Notes: a model not told the origin generated them from the letters alone. Shown: positions 44,201-52,216, counted from the stretch's first letter. The stretch: DNA of 64,000 nt from Streptomyces sp. ISL-100 (GCF_018614615.1 NZ_JAGGOK010000056.1:124001-188000); one strand, 5' to 3'. Program-made: numbers and translations.

Positions 44201-44598
44201 GCCGCGCCCTGGAACTCCACCAGCCGGACCCGGCGGACCCGATCGGCGTCCTGGCGGCGGTCGGCGGCCTGGAGCACGCGGCACTGGTCGGCTTCCTGCT
44301 CGGCGGGGCGTCCCTGCGTACTCCCGTCATTCTGGACGGCGTGAGCACGGGAGCGGCGGCGCTGGTAGCCCGGGCGATCGCCCCCGAGGCGCTCGCGGCC
44401 TGCATCGCGGGCCACCGCAGCGCGGAACCGGGCCATGTGGCCGCCCTCAACAAGCTGGGCCTGCGCCCTCTGGTCGACCTGGACCTCCGCCTTGGCGAGG
44501 GCACGGGCGCGCTGCTGGCACTGCCGGTGGTTCAGAGCGCGGCCAGGGCGATGCACGAGGTGGCTACGTTCGACTCCGCCGGAGTAACCGAAAAGTAG
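41239..44598 (+). CDS. cobT: Fused low-complexity region - BluB-like - CobT
   Basis: 1119 residues. Residues 1-548 are Pro/Glu/Ala/Gln-rich and probably disordered, including a run of PQ repeats encoded by repeated CAGCCC near 42230-42260. Residues about 549-760 (AREAVLRVMRERRDIRNGF..., HTAPSVGHSQPWDFV, EGLGVGWVSFFD) are a BluB-type flavin destructase making 5,6-dimethylbenzimidazole from FMN. About 778-1119 are CobT: RMTKPAGALGMLE, IFAGDHGVHAQGVTAWPQEVT, GEMGIANTTVSAAL and the catalytic Glu near the C-terminus (VGGLEHAAL, SAEPGH). It makes and attaches the lower ligand in one chain. ATG 41239. The huge N-terminus is rare outside actinomycetes. Confidence 0.9.
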   Translation: MTDTGRVPGEGLPEDAGMVAQPGISAPGAYTFLEPSESAAEDDDLLLMPGAQGAWSDPQVVPAPQAQQQINEMPQAQPQPQHALQAPEVPQAMPQMQSAHQVAEAPEPQPAPVPEPAQPLPQAEMGEPGAHEAGGRDSGSLDLTVVRTPQPAPAAAQTPAPARRPLHLGPPMPEATGGVVRSLADRGPAGGAGGGVAMPPQNPVPVRQPGPAVTGPEYLDIPSDEVAALPGPQLGAIPSQAAMPWPQPQESQAPQETPAETVVPEAVTPEPQPQAAPEPAVEPAPAPAPVAEETVSVAAEPELVAAEPQPEPVAAVEPVAPEQSEPQHPEPQPQPQPQPQPEPEQHQTPLPPQEPQPVGQFVSVEGSIPTAPHLVPAPAEEPAAVPEPAPEPLPEPVTVAAEAPEPEAAEAEAAPAPAPMPVLLPEPAETPAPEPEPVAVAAPEEPVTEPAAVVIEPEPAPDPEPEPAPEPAPLPEQLAEPVTATAAPVSVTVPSPRDGAAELPVQQAPEAEPSAAAEPPQPEAAPDPEPEPQPVVADRETETARAPGYDDAEREAVLRVMRERRDIRNGFRSDPIPHDVLLRVLEAAHTAPSVGHSQPWDFVVIRSAETRRTMHELAVRQRDAYAKSLPKGRAKQFKELKIEAILDTPVNIVVTADPTRGGRHTLGRHTQPQMAPYSSALAVENLWLAARAEGLGVGWVSFFDEREMVRALGLPEHLEVVAYLCVGYVDEFPEEPELMQAGWSKRRPLSWVVHEETYGRRALPGEEPHDLLQETVSNIRPLDAKALGEAWERQKRMTKPAGALGMLEIISAQLSGLSRMCPPPIPEPAAVAIFAGDHGVHAQGVTAWPQEVTSQMVANILGGGAVCNAFASQVGAEVCVVDVGVAGELPSTPGLLPRKVRPGTADFTTGPALTHEDVLAAIEVGIETARDLVAAGNKALITGEMGIANTTVSAALIAVYTGQDPAEITGRGTGINDEMHARKVDVVRRALELHQPDPADPIGVLAAVGGLEHAALVGFLLGGASLRTPVILDGVSTGAAALVARAIAPEALAACIAGHRSAEPGHVAALNKLGLRPLVDLDLRLGEGTGALLALPVVQSAARAMHEVATFDSAGVTEK

Positions 44599-44613
44599 GC
44601 CCCACCTGTGCCT

Positions 44614-44651
44614 CGCCGTGCCCCTCGCGCTCCCGCGTGAGGGGCACGGCG
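44614..44651 (+). terminator. Terminator after bluB-cobT
   Basis: CGCCGTGCCCCTC (44614-44626) and GAGGGGCACGGCG (44639-44651) form a perfect 13-bp stem, 16 nt after the stop. Confidence 0.75.
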
Positions 44652-44884
44652 CTGCCCGGGGCAAGGCACCTCTCCGGGCGAGCCACGGGCTGGGGGGCAA
44701 GCAGGGCTGCCCCAACACCTCCACGGTGCCAGGAGGGGACGTGTCGGGGCTTCCCGCAGGGTGTCGAACGCAACGCGCCCGAATACAAAATCCAGTGCCC
44801 GAACGTTCGGCACCCGAGGAGACGCCCCGACGCGGCACCGACCCCCTGGGGGGTGGCAGAGTGAAGGCGCCCCGGGCGGAGCAT

Positions 44885-45265
44885 TTTTCCCCCACCCCGC
44901 CCCTTCCCGTAACTGGGGCCGGCCCCAGACCCCGGTCCTCAAACGCCGGGCGGGCTGAAAGCGGCCAGGGGAGGAGACGTGGGCCAGCCCGAGAAGCCGG
45001 GTCTCTCGCGCCGCGCGGGGTGGATGTGGCGGGGGTGGAGACGTGGGCCAGCCCAGACCCGGTGCTCAAACGCCGGGCGGGCTGAAAGCGGCCAGGGGAG
45101 GAGACGTGGGCCAGCCCGAGAAGCCGGGCCACTCGCGCTGTGCGGGGTGGATGTGGCGAGGGGTGGAGACGTGGGCCAGCCCAGACCCTGGTCCTCAAAC
45201 GCCGGCCACGACTGGATGTGGCCGGGGGAGACGGCCCTGGACGCCGGTTTGCAAGCGCCGCACGG
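44885..45265 (+). repeat. Interspersed repeat, copies 3 (tandem 127/129-bp array)
   Basis: TCAAACGCCGG cores start at 44939, 45066 and 45195, and a degenerate one near 45253. The full units of 127 and 129 bp are nearly identical and carry GAAAGCGGCCAGGGGAGGAG, GTGGGCCAGCCC twice each and CGCGGGGTGGATGTGGCG-like parts. It is a direct tandem duplication of the intergenic element. The surrounding 44652-44884 and 45266-45444 hold nothing I can support as a gene. Confidence 0.85.
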
Positions 45266-45444
45266 GCCGGGAGTGGTCAGGCTCCGCCCCCACCACCGCT
45301 CCTGGCCGCCGGTGACCTCTTCGCTCCCGGCCCGTAAGGTATTCGCTGGGGCCCGCCCCCGCCCCCACCAGCCGCTTCACCGTCGCAGCGGCGCAAGGCC
45401 CCGAGCCGCCGCACCCACCTCCCCGCCCCGAGGAGCCGCACGCC

Positions 45445-46695
45445 ATGACCGCGTCGAATGCCGCCGCAAGCGACCCCCACCCTGCCTACCCCGTCGGACT
45501 CCGCCTCGCCGGCCGGCGCGTAGTCGTCATCGGCGGCGGCCAGGTCGCCCAGCGACGACTCCCCGCACTCATCGCGACCGGCGCCGACATCGTCCTCGTA
45601 TCGCCGACCGCCACGCCCTCCGTGGAAGCGATGGCAGTAGCAGGCGAGATCCGCTGGGAGCGCCGCCCATACGCAGAAGGGGACCTGGCAGAAGCCTGGT
45701 ACGCCCTGGTCGCGTCCAGCGACACCGCCGCCAACACCGCCGCCTCCGCCGAAGCAGAACGCACCCGCACCTGGTGCGTCCGCTCCGACGACGCGGAGGC
45801 CGCCACCGCCTGGACCCCCGCCACCGGCCGCTCCGAGGGCGTGACCGTGGCCGTCCTCACCAGCGGAGGCCCGGACCCCCGCCGCACCGCCGCCGTACGC
45901 GACGCCATTGTCGAGGGCCTGCGCGACGGCACCCTCGTCGCCCCGCACCACCGCACCCGCACCCCCGGCGTCGCCCTCGTCGGCGGCGGCCCCGGCGACC
46001 CGGACCTGATCACGGTCCGCGGCCGCCGCCTCCTCGCCGAGGCGGACGTCGTTATCGCAGACCGCCTCGGCCCGCGCGACCTCCTCGACGAACTCCCGCC
46101 GCACGTCGAGGTGATCGACGCCGCGAAGATCCCGTACGGCCGCTTCATGGCCCAGGAGGCCATCAACAACGCGCTCATCGAGCACGCAAAAGCAGGCAAG
46201 GCGGTCGTACGTCTCAAGGGCGGCGACCCGTTCGTCTTCGGCCGGGGCATGGAAGAGGCGCAAGCCCTCGCCGAGGCCGGCATCCCGTGCACCGTGGTCC
46301 CCGGCATCTCCAGCTCCATCAGCGTCCCGGGCGCGGCCGGAATCCCCGTGACCCACCGGGGAGTGGCGCACGAGTTCACGGTGATCAGCGGCCACGTCGC
46401 ACCCGAGGACTCGCGCTCCCTCGTCGACTGGAAGGCGGTCGCGGGCCTGCGCGGCACGCTCGTACTCCTCATGGCCGTCGAGCGGATCGGCGCGATCGCC
46501 GAAGCCCTGACGGCGTACGGCCGCTCGCCCGAGACGCCCGTGGCGATCATCCAGGAGGGCACGATGGCGGCCCAGCGCCGCGTGGACGCGACGCTCGCGA
46601 CCGTCGCCGAGAAGGCCAGGACCGAGGACGTACGCCCGCCGGCGGTCATCGTCATCGGCGAGGTGGTCACCGTAGGCCCGAACCAAGCGAAGTAA
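45445..46695 (+). CDS. cysG: Siroheme synthase (precorrin-2 dehydrogenase / uroporphyrinogen-III methyltransferase)
   Basis: 416 residues. The N-terminal part (about 10-165) has VVVIGGGQVAQRRL for NAD-dependent precorrin-2 oxidation and possible chelation. The C-terminal part (about 170-410) is uroporphyrinogen-III C-methyltransferase with VALVGGGPGDPDLITVRG, RLKGGDPFVFGRG and VPGISSS. It makes precorrin-2 for both siroheme and corrin, connecting it with cobL and cobT. CGAGGAG before ATG 45445. Confidence 0.92.
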   Translation: MTASNAAASDPHPAYPVGLRLAGRRVVVIGGGQVAQRRLPALIATGADIVLVSPTATPSVEAMAVAGEIRWERRPYAEGDLAEAWYALVASSDTAANTAASAEAERTRTWCVRSDDAEAATAWTPATGRSEGVTVAVLTSGGPDPRRTAAVRDAIVEGLRDGTLVAPHHRTRTPGVALVGGGPGDPDLITVRGRRLLAEADVVIADRLGPRDLLDELPPHVEVIDAAKIPYGRFMAQEAINNALIEHAKAGKAVVRLKGGDPFVFGRGMEEAQALAEAGIPCTVVPGISSSISVPGAAGIPVTHRGVAHEFTVISGHVAPEDSRSLVDWKAVAGLRGTLVLLMAVERIGAIAEALTAYGRSPETPVAIIQEGTMAAQRRVDATLATVAEKARTEDVRPPAVIVIGEVVTVGPNQAK

Positions 46696-46797
46696 CCGAA
46701 GTAACCAAGGCAAGCGGGAGCCAACCGTAACCCCAGGTTAACCCGCCCCAGCCGCCCACCCATTGGCACCGCACCCACGACAAGGCAGTATCACCCT

Positions 46798-47619
46798 GTG
46801 GCCGATCTCATCACCATCGACGACCCCGACGACCCCGACGACCCGCGTCTGAGCGACTACGCGGGCCTGACCGACGTCGAACTCCGCCGCAAGCGCGAAC
46901 CTGCCGAGGGCCTCTTCATCGCCGAGGGCGAGAAGGTCATCAGGCGGGCCAGGCACGCCGGTTACGAGATGCGGTCGATGCTGCTTTCCGCCAAGTGGCT
47001 GGACGTCATGCGCGACGTGATCGACGAGGTCCCGGCCCCGGTGTACGCCGTGAGCCCGGACCTCGCCGAACGCGTCACCGGTTACCACGTCCACCGCGGT
47101 GCCCTCGCTTCGATGCAGCGCAAGCCGCTCCCGACCGCCGAGGACCTGCTCGGCACAAGCAGCCGCGTCGCCGTCTTCGAAGACATCGTCGATCACGCCA
47201 ACCTCGGGGCCGCCTTCCGCAACGCGGCAGCCCTCGGGATCGACGCGATCCTGCTCAGCCCGCGCTGTGCCGACCCCCTCTACAGGAGGTCGGTGAAGGT
47301 CTCGATGGGAGCCGTCTTCCAGGTCCCGTGGACCCGGCTGGAGTCCTGGCCGAAGGACGTCGAGCTCCTGCGGTCCGCGGGGTTCACGACTGCCGCGTTC
47401 TGCCTGAGCGAGCAGTCGATCACCCTCGACGAGCTCGTCGAGCGGCGGCACGAGAGGCTGGCCCTCATCTTCGGCACCGAAGGGGACGGGCTCACCCCCG
47501 AGGCACTGATGGCGGCTGACGAGCACGTCCGCATCCCGATGGGCGCCGGAGTCGACTCACTCAACGTGGCTGCCGCCTCTGCCGTCGCCTTCTACGCGAC
47601 GCGGGTACGGTCCACCTGA
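46798..47619 (+). CDS. SpoU/TrmH-family RNA 2'-O-methyltransferase
   Basis: 273 residues. N-terminal substrate-binding domain then the SPOUT knot: VFEDIVDHANLGAAFRNAAALGIDAILLS (motif 1), ALIFGTEGDGLTPEAL (motif 2) and IPMGAGVDSLNVAAASAVAFYATR (motif 3). It methylates a ribose in tRNA or rRNA; the target cannot be named. GTG 46798 is chosen at the end of a short leader. Confidence 0.92.
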   Translation: MADLITIDDPDDPDDPRLSDYAGLTDVELRRKREPAEGLFIAEGEKVIRRARHAGYEMRSMLLSAKWLDVMRDVIDEVPAPVYAVSPDLAERVTGYHVHRGALASMQRKPLPTAEDLLGTSSRVAVFEDIVDHANLGAAFRNAAALGIDAILLSPRCADPLYRRSVKVSMGAVFQVPWTRLESWPKDVELLRSAGFTTAAFCLSEQSITLDELVERRHERLALIFGTEGDGLTPEALMAADEHVRIPMGAGVDSLNVAAASAVAFYATRVRST

Positions 47620-47637
47620 CCCCGAAGCGGCTGTGGC

Positions 47638-48918
47638 TCAGAGGGCCCCCGGGCCCTCCGTCCCCGGCCGCGCCTCCACCTCTAGCGATACGCCGAGACT
47701 CCTGGCCGGGCCCTGACACCCCTGCGCCGCCGCGATCCCCAGCGCCACCAGGAGCGTCACGACGACGAAGACGACGAGGCGCTGCCGCAGCAGCCTCGGG
47801 TTCGCCGGACGCCGCCCGGTTGATGTCGTCCTGGTCCCCGGTCTCGTCGCGGGACGGCCGTTCGTACGGCCGCCGGAACGTGTCGTGTTGCGCGCGGCCG
47901 GGGGGCGTGAACCCGCCCGTGGGGCCGATGCGCGCGGGGCCTGCGCGCGCGGCGTGGGAGTGCCCGCCGCGCGCCCCCGCTCTGTGTCCTGTTCGACGTA
48001 CTGCTCGGCGTAGCGCTCGACGTACCGCTCCGCGAGCCGACCGGTGGGCCGGTCGTGATCGGCACGGGGAGCGGACGGCCTGGCCTCGCTGACACCCTGG
48101 GCCTCACGGGCCGCGATCTCCTTGAGCCGCATGGAGAGCTGAAGCGTGCTGGGCCGCTCCTCCGGATCCTTGGCGAGGCAGGCCCGCACGAGCGGCGCGA
48201 GCGCGTCGGGTACGCCGTACAACTGCGGCTCCTCATGCACCACGCGGTACAGCATGACCTCGGAACTGCCCTGCCCGAAGGGGGAGTCGGCGGTCGCCGC
48301 GTACGCCAGCGTGGCCCCCAGCGCGAACACGTCCGTGGCCGGCGTGACCGCCGCCCCGCGCACCTGCTCGGGCGCGAGGAAACCGGGGGAGCCGACCGCC
48401 GTACCGACATGGGTGAGGGTGCTCGCACCGGTCGCCCAGGCGATGCCGAAGTCGATGATCCGCGGCCCCTTGGGCGACAGCAGGATGTTGGACGGCTTCA
48501 GATCGCGGTGGACAACACCCGCCTCGTGCACAGCCACCAGCCCCTCGGACAGCGCCGCCCCGATCGAGGCCACCTCCGAGGCGACCAGCGGCCCCTCGTC
48601 GACCACCTTGTCGTGCAGCGACGGTCCCGGAACGTACTGCGTCGCGAACCACGGCCGGTCCGCCTCCAGATCGGCCGCCACCAGCCGCGCCGTACACCCG
48701 CCGCGGATCCGCCGCGCGGCGGACACCTCGCGCGCGAATCGCGACCTGAACTCCTGATCCTCGGCCAGGTCCGGCCGGATCACCTTCAGGGCGACGCGCT
48801 GGCCGCGCCGGTCGGAGCCCAGATAGACGACTCCCATGCCGCCCGCCCCGAGCCGCCGGTGAAGCCTGAACGAGCCGACGACACGCGGGTCCTCGCGCCG
48901 GAGCCGCATCATCGCCAT
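47638..48918 (-). CDS. Membrane Ser/Thr protein kinase (PknB type)
   Basis: 426 residues. Kinase domain 15-275: GAGGMGVVYLG, catalytic Lys45, HRDLKPSN (Asp139), DFGIA (Asp156). A charged Glu/Tyr/Arg tandem (RYVERYAEQYVEQDTERG) and Pro/Arg linker lead to one membrane helix (about 385-405, LVVFVVVTLLVALGIAAA) and a short extracellular tail with one Cys. No PASTA repeats or known sensor domain. ATG 48918. Substrates unknown. Confidence 0.92.
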   Translation of the reverse strand: MAMMRLRREDPRVVGSFRLHRRLGAGGMGVVYLGSDRRGQRVALKVIRPDLAEDQEFRSRFAREVSAARRIRGGCTARLVAADLEADRPWFATQYVPGPSLHDKVVDEGPLVASEVASIGAALSEGLVAVHEAGVVHRDLKPSNILLSPKGPRIIDFGIAWATGASTLTHVGTAVGSPGFLAPEQVRGAAVTPATDVFALGATLAYAATADSPFGQGSSEVMLYRVVHEEPQLYGVPDALAPLVRACLAKDPEERPSTLQLSMRLKEIAAREAQGVSEARPSAPRADHDRPTGRLAERYVERYAEQYVEQDTERGRAAGTPTPRAQAPRASAPRAGSRPPAARNTTRSGGRTNGRPATRPGTRTTSTGRRPANPRLLRQRLVVFVVVTLLVALGIAAAQGCQGPARSLGVSLEVEARPGTEGPGAL

Positions 48919-49149
48919 GTCCGTCCCCTACCTCTGGTGAGGCCTCCCCCACCCCGCTGCTGACCGGTCCGTCCGACGTCGCACAGCTTACGTACCTGCG
49001 GCCCGGTGTGCTCATAGGCCGCGCCCTCGCGAATCGATCGATTGTCAGTGCCGGGTGGGAAACTTGAAGAGTGGTCAGGGGGCGGCCGATCCGTCGCCCC
49101 CGGCCCGTGCGAGATCTCAATGGTCCGTCGCAGAAGGGGGATTGGATCA

Positions 49150-49449
49150 ATGAAGGGCGATCGCGTGGAGATAGTGGTCGACGCGGGAGACACGACCCGT
49201 ACGTACGAGGTGGTGGCCTCCCGGGCAGGCCGACGGGTGGAAACGGCGGTCCGCAGGGGAGTGGTGGAAGTGAGCGAAGTCACCCGCAGCGGCTCTGTGG
49301 TGCGCACCGCGCGCTTCATGGCGACCAGGGTGCTCGCCCTGGTCGAACAGCCGGTCCCCAGGGAGGACGCCTCCGAACACTCCGAACACTCCGAACGCTC
49401 CGAAGGCGCGACGAGGCGGCGTCCCCTCCGGGAAGACCCCAAGACGTAG
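49150..49449 (+). CDS. Conserved small protein, EHS repeats
   Basis: 99 residues. Strand-rich N-terminus VEIVVDAGDTTRTYEVVASRAGRRVETAVRRGVVEVSEVTRSGSV, then a tail with EHSEHSERSE from a 9-bp tandem repeat (near 49376-49405). AGAAGGGGG precedes ATG 49150. Conserved in Streptomyces but of unknown function. Divergent from the kinase gene across about 230 bp. Confidence 0.7.
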   Translation: MKGDRVEIVVDAGDTTRTYEVVASRAGRRVETAVRRGVVEVSEVTRSGSVVRTARFMATRVLALVEQPVPREDASEHSEHSERSEGATRRRPLREDPKT

Positions 49450-49636
49450 GGCGCTCTCTCCACCCTGGGGAGTACGCCGCAGGGCTGTCGCTCATCCTCC
49501 GGGAGGCCCGGCAATCAGTACGCGGGCATGACGACCCGGTCCTGAGCGGCCCCTAATGTTGAGGTCAAGCGGCGGGTGGAGCACTCGTCCCCCGAGGTCA
49601 GACACCCGCCGCTGCCAACAACGAAAGGAGAGGGCC

Positions 49637-49843
49637 ATGGCGGACACGGCATCACGAACGATGATCCGTACGCAGGGACGCAGGGCATTCGCCTCGTTCG
49701 GCGACCGTCCGTCAGGCACGCGTCACCCCCTGGTGGCGACGGCCATGGCTCTTCCCCTCGCGGCGCTGCTCGTCGTCCTCTTCGGAGGCTGGGAAGCAGT
49801 GGTCACACAGGCGTCGTCCGTGGGCGTGATGCTCGGGCGCTGA
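49637..49843 (+). CDS. Small membrane protein
   Basis: 68 residues with one membrane helix (VATAMALPLAALLVVLFGGWEAVV). AAAGGAG is 10 nt before ATG 49637. Polar N-terminus of 30 residues rich in Thr and Arg. Function unknown. A T-tailed hairpin at 49931-49969 ends the unit. Confidence 0.75.
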   Translation: MADTASRTMIRTQGRRAFASFGDRPSGTRHPLVATAMALPLAALLVVLFGGWEAVVTQASSVGVMLGR

Positions 49844-49930
49844 GCGGCGCCCACGGCCCGGTAGAGCGGACCGGTCCAGGACATCCGGCCATTTCAATAC
49901 CCGGTGGGGACGGGGGTGCGGCGGACGACT

Positions 49931-49969
49931 GCGTTTGCCCGGACAGCTGGGGAGCTGTCCGGGCAACGC
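49931..49969 (+). terminator. Intrinsic terminator
   Basis: TTGCCCGGACAGCT (49935-49948) pairs with AGCTGTCCGGGCAA (49953-49966), extended by GCG/CGC, and followed by CTTTT. One of the few with a T run in the window. Confidence 0.8.
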
Positions 49970-49990
49970 CTTTTCCCGTCCCGGGGCGGC

Positions 49991-50108
49991 AAAATCCAGC
50001 CCGTCCGGCGTTTGAGGACATGCCCAGAGGGCGTCTGTGTGGTCTGGGGGCTGTGGTCTGGGGCTGGGGGCTCGCCCCCAGTTCGGGAAGGGGCGGGGTG
50101 GGGAAGAA
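49991..50108 (-). repeat. Interspersed repeat, copy 4
   Basis: CCAGCCCGTCCGGCGTTTGA (inverted core of the family), GGTCTGGGGCTG and CGGGAAGGGGCGGGGTGGGG. Same parts as copy 2 in the same orientation, though here stretched. Together with the hairpin above it fills the 326-bp gap 49844-50169. Confidence 0.75.
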
Positions 50109-50169
50109 GCCCAGCGCAGCGCGTAGGCTCCCGGGCGGCACCGACCGCACCGCATGCCCTGGGGGGACT

Positions 50170-51177
50170 GTGACCGTATCCGTAGCGCAAGCGCTGAGCG
50201 AGGCGGCGCACGACATCACACCCCGCCCTCCGCGCAACGCAACACCCACACCCTGCCCCTGCGCCCACCCCCACATCCTGGCCGACAGGCCGGACGGCAC
50301 GGTCGTACGCCACCACGACGTCGTCGCCAAGTCCCACGCCCCCGACACGGACCGCGCCGCCCTCACCGCACGTGTCGCCACCGCCGCACACCCACTCCTC
50401 ACCGGAATCCTCCTGCCACCCCTGCCCGTGCCGGCCGAAAAAGGGGACGCCCGCGTCACCGTGCTGCACGGCCGGCCCCTCACCCTGTGGCCGTACGGAA
50501 GCCCCGTCGACCCCGAGGACCCCGACGCCGCCCCCTGGGAGGACGCCGCGAAACTCCTCGCCCGGCTGCACGCAGTCGCCCCCGGCGCGCTCCAACTTCC
50601 CGCACCGCTCCCGCCCATGCGCGGCCCCGCGAAGGCCGCCCTCGCCATCGCTCGTATGAAGGCGGCAGAACCCCACCCCGCCACCTCCGCCGTGCTCCGG
50701 GCCTGGACCCGCCTCCCCGCGTGGGCCCGGAACGAAGCCCCGTCGCCCCACGACCGCGCGGCCCTCTGCCACGGCGACCTCCACCTCGGCCAACTCGTCC
50801 GCCACCCACCCAACGCCGCCGCCGAAGGCCACTGGCTGCTGATCGACGTGGACGACATGGGCATCGGCGACCCCGCCTGGGACCTGGCCCGCCCCGCCGC
50901 CTGGTATGCCGCCGGCCTTCTCGCACCGGACATCTGGGACCGCTTCCTCGGCACGTACCGGGCCGCAGACGGTACGGCCGTGTGCCCGGACGGCGGCGAT
51001 CCCTGGCCCCAACTCGACGTACCCGCCCGCGCGCTGACCGTCCAGACCGCCGCCCTCGCCCTGGCCAAGTCCGCCGCCGAGAACCGGCCGCTGGACGAGG
51101 TGGAGGAGATGATGATCGAGGCCTGCGCCCGAATCGCGGCCCTACCGGCCGAGTTGGAGTCCGAAGCCACGTCGTAG
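50170..51177 (+). CDS. Aminoglycoside phosphotransferase-like (APH) protein
   Basis: 335 residues. Kinase-like C-lobe: LCHGDLHLGQLV (catalytic Asp in HGD; Gln replaces the usual Asn) and LLIDVDDMGIGDPAWDLAR (metal-binding Asp). The N-lobe has VVRHHDVVAKSH with the Lys of ATP binding. APH relatives phosphorylate antibiotics, choline or other small molecules; which is unknown. GTG 50170 follows GGGGGGAC. Resistance is not implied. Confidence 0.8.
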   Translation: MTVSVAQALSEAAHDITPRPPRNATPTPCPCAHPHILADRPDGTVVRHHDVVAKSHAPDTDRAALTARVATAAHPLLTGILLPPLPVPAEKGDARVTVLHGRPLTLWPYGSPVDPEDPDAAPWEDAAKLLARLHAVAPGALQLPAPLPPMRGPAKAALAIARMKAAEPHPATSAVLRAWTRLPAWARNEAPSPHDRAALCHGDLHLGQLVRHPPNAAAEGHWLLIDVDDMGIGDPAWDLARPAAWYAAGLLAPDIWDRFLGTYRAADGTAVCPDGGDPWPQLDVPARALTVQTAALALAKSAAENRPLDEVEEMMIEACARIAALPAELESEATS

Positions 51178-51245
51178 GGTGAACGGACCGTCGCCGGGCA
51201 TGCATTCCGGCGATGCCGAACCGACGGCGAGGAGTTGACCCGACC

Positions 51246-51536
51246 ATGCAGTGCCCCAAGTGCCATGCACCCATGCACACGTACAACCGCAATGGTGTCC
51301 AGATCGAGCAGTGCAGTGGTTGCCGCGGGATCTTTCTCGACTACGGCGAGCTGGAGTCGCTGACCCGCCTGGAGTCGCAATGGACCCAGCAGGCCCCGCC
51401 TCCGCCCCCGGCCCCGCAGCAGCCCTACCCCGCCGCTCCCGCACCCGCCTGGGGCGCCCCGCAGCACGGTCACCACGGTGGTCACCACGGCGGCCACCGA
51501 CAGAAGGGCTTCGGCCGGATGCTCTTCTCGTCCTGA
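51246..51536 (+). CDS. TFIIB-type zinc-finger protein
   Basis: 96 residues. MQCPKCHAPM and EQCSGCRGIFLDYGELESL are a CxxC...CxxC zinc ribbon with family ending in LDxGEL. The C-terminus is Pro/Ala-rich with HHGGHHGGH, perhaps metal binding. Role unknown; the family is widespread. Followed by a long hairpin. Confidence 0.88.
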   Translation: MQCPKCHAPMHTYNRNGVQIEQCSGCRGIFLDYGELESLTRLESQWTQQAPPPPPAPQQPYPAAPAPAWGAPQHGHHGGHHGGHRQKGFGRMLFSS

Positions 51537-51547
51537 CCATGAACACA

Positions 51548-51584
51548 AAGCAGCCCCGGCCGTGGATCACGGCCGGGGCTGCTT
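51548..51584. terminator. 17-bp hairpin between zinc-ribbon gene and tRNA cluster
   Basis: Positions 51548-51564 and 51568-51584 are perfectly complementary (core AGCCCCGGCCGTG), with a 3-nt loop. It can stop transcription of the plus-strand gene and of the minus-strand tRNA cluster. Confidence 0.85.
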
Positions 51585-51589
51585 GCGGG

Positions 51590-51664
51590 TGGTGCGCGAT
51601 ACTGGGATTGAACCAGTGACCTCTTCCGTGTCAGGGAAGCGCTCTCCCGCTGAGCTAATCGCGC
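51590..51664 (-). tRNA. tRNA-Val (GAC), copy 1
   Basis: A cloverleaf with acceptor GCGCGAT/ATCGCGC, anticodon stem CTTCC/GGAAG, anticodon GAC, and T loop TTCAATC. The CCA is encoded (complement of 51590-51592). Confidence 0.95.
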
Positions 51665-51702
51665 GGGGGTGTTCAGTTGATCATGCGGTACTGCGAACTG
51701 CG

Positions 51703-51774
51703 TGCGCGATACTGGGATTGAACCAGTGACCTCTTCCGTGTCAGGGAAGCGCTCTCCCGCTGAGCTAATCGCGC
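51703..51774 (-). tRNA. tRNA-Val (GAC), copy 2
   Basis: The 72-nt body is identical to copy 1. CCA is not encoded. Confidence 0.95.
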
Positions 51775-51811
51775 GGGACGGACACCCGGTCAAAGTACAG
51801 CCGGGATCCAG

Positions 51812-51883
51812 TGGACGATACTGGGATTGAACCAGTGACCTCTTCCGTGTCAGGGAAGCGCTCTCCCGCTGAGCTAATCGTCC
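51812..51883 (-). tRNA. tRNA-Val (GAC), copy 3
   Basis: As copies 1-2, but acceptor GGACGAT/ATCGTCC: two positions changed with compensating partners. CCA is not encoded. Confidence 0.95.
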
Positions 51884-51884
51884 T

Positions 51885-51958
51885 TGGAGGTGGAGACGGG
51901 ATTTGAACCCGTGTAGACGGCTTTGCAGGCCGTTGCCTCGCCTCTCGGCCACTCCACC
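51885..51958 (-). tRNA. tRNA-Cys (GCA)
   Basis: Acceptor GGTGGAG/CTCCACC, anticodon GCA, U73 discriminator typical of tRNA-Cys, CCA encoded. Confidence 0.95.
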
Positions 51959-51998
51959 AGGAGTGAATGACAGGGGGTCGGGAAGATCCCCCACACCG

Positions 51999-52071
51999 AG
52001 CGGACGACGAGATTCGAACTCGCGACCCTCACCTTGGCAAGGTGATGCTCTACCAACTGAGCCACGTCCGC
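51999..52071 (-). tRNA. tRNA-Gly (GCC)
   Basis: Acceptor GCGGACG/CGTCCGC, anticodon GCC, T loop TTCGAAT. First of the minus-strand cluster; CCA is not encoded. Confidence 0.95.
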
Positions 52072-52216
52072 TTGTCTTACCCGGGGCGTTTCCATGTCCC
52101 GGCGACGTGTTGAACTCTAGCGGATTCCGGGGCCAGTACAAAAACGCGTTTGTGCAGCGTGCTGCGGTGCGTCCGCCCCGGCGCAGGTCATCGCCGTCCG
52201 CTCTAGACTCGGGGCC

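Noticed and set aside
44618..45315. Several 60-150-codon frames in the repeat region after cobT
   Set aside because: They follow the tandem repeat in all frames and show no ribosome sites or known motifs.
50170..51177. Antibiotic resistance by the APH-like protein
   Set aside because: Motifs only show the kinase-like fold; Gln replaces Asn after the HGD and nothing links it to an antibiotic.
51590..52071. An integrative element at the tRNA cluster
   Set aside because: No integrase, excisionase or direct tRNA-end repeat was seen nearby.
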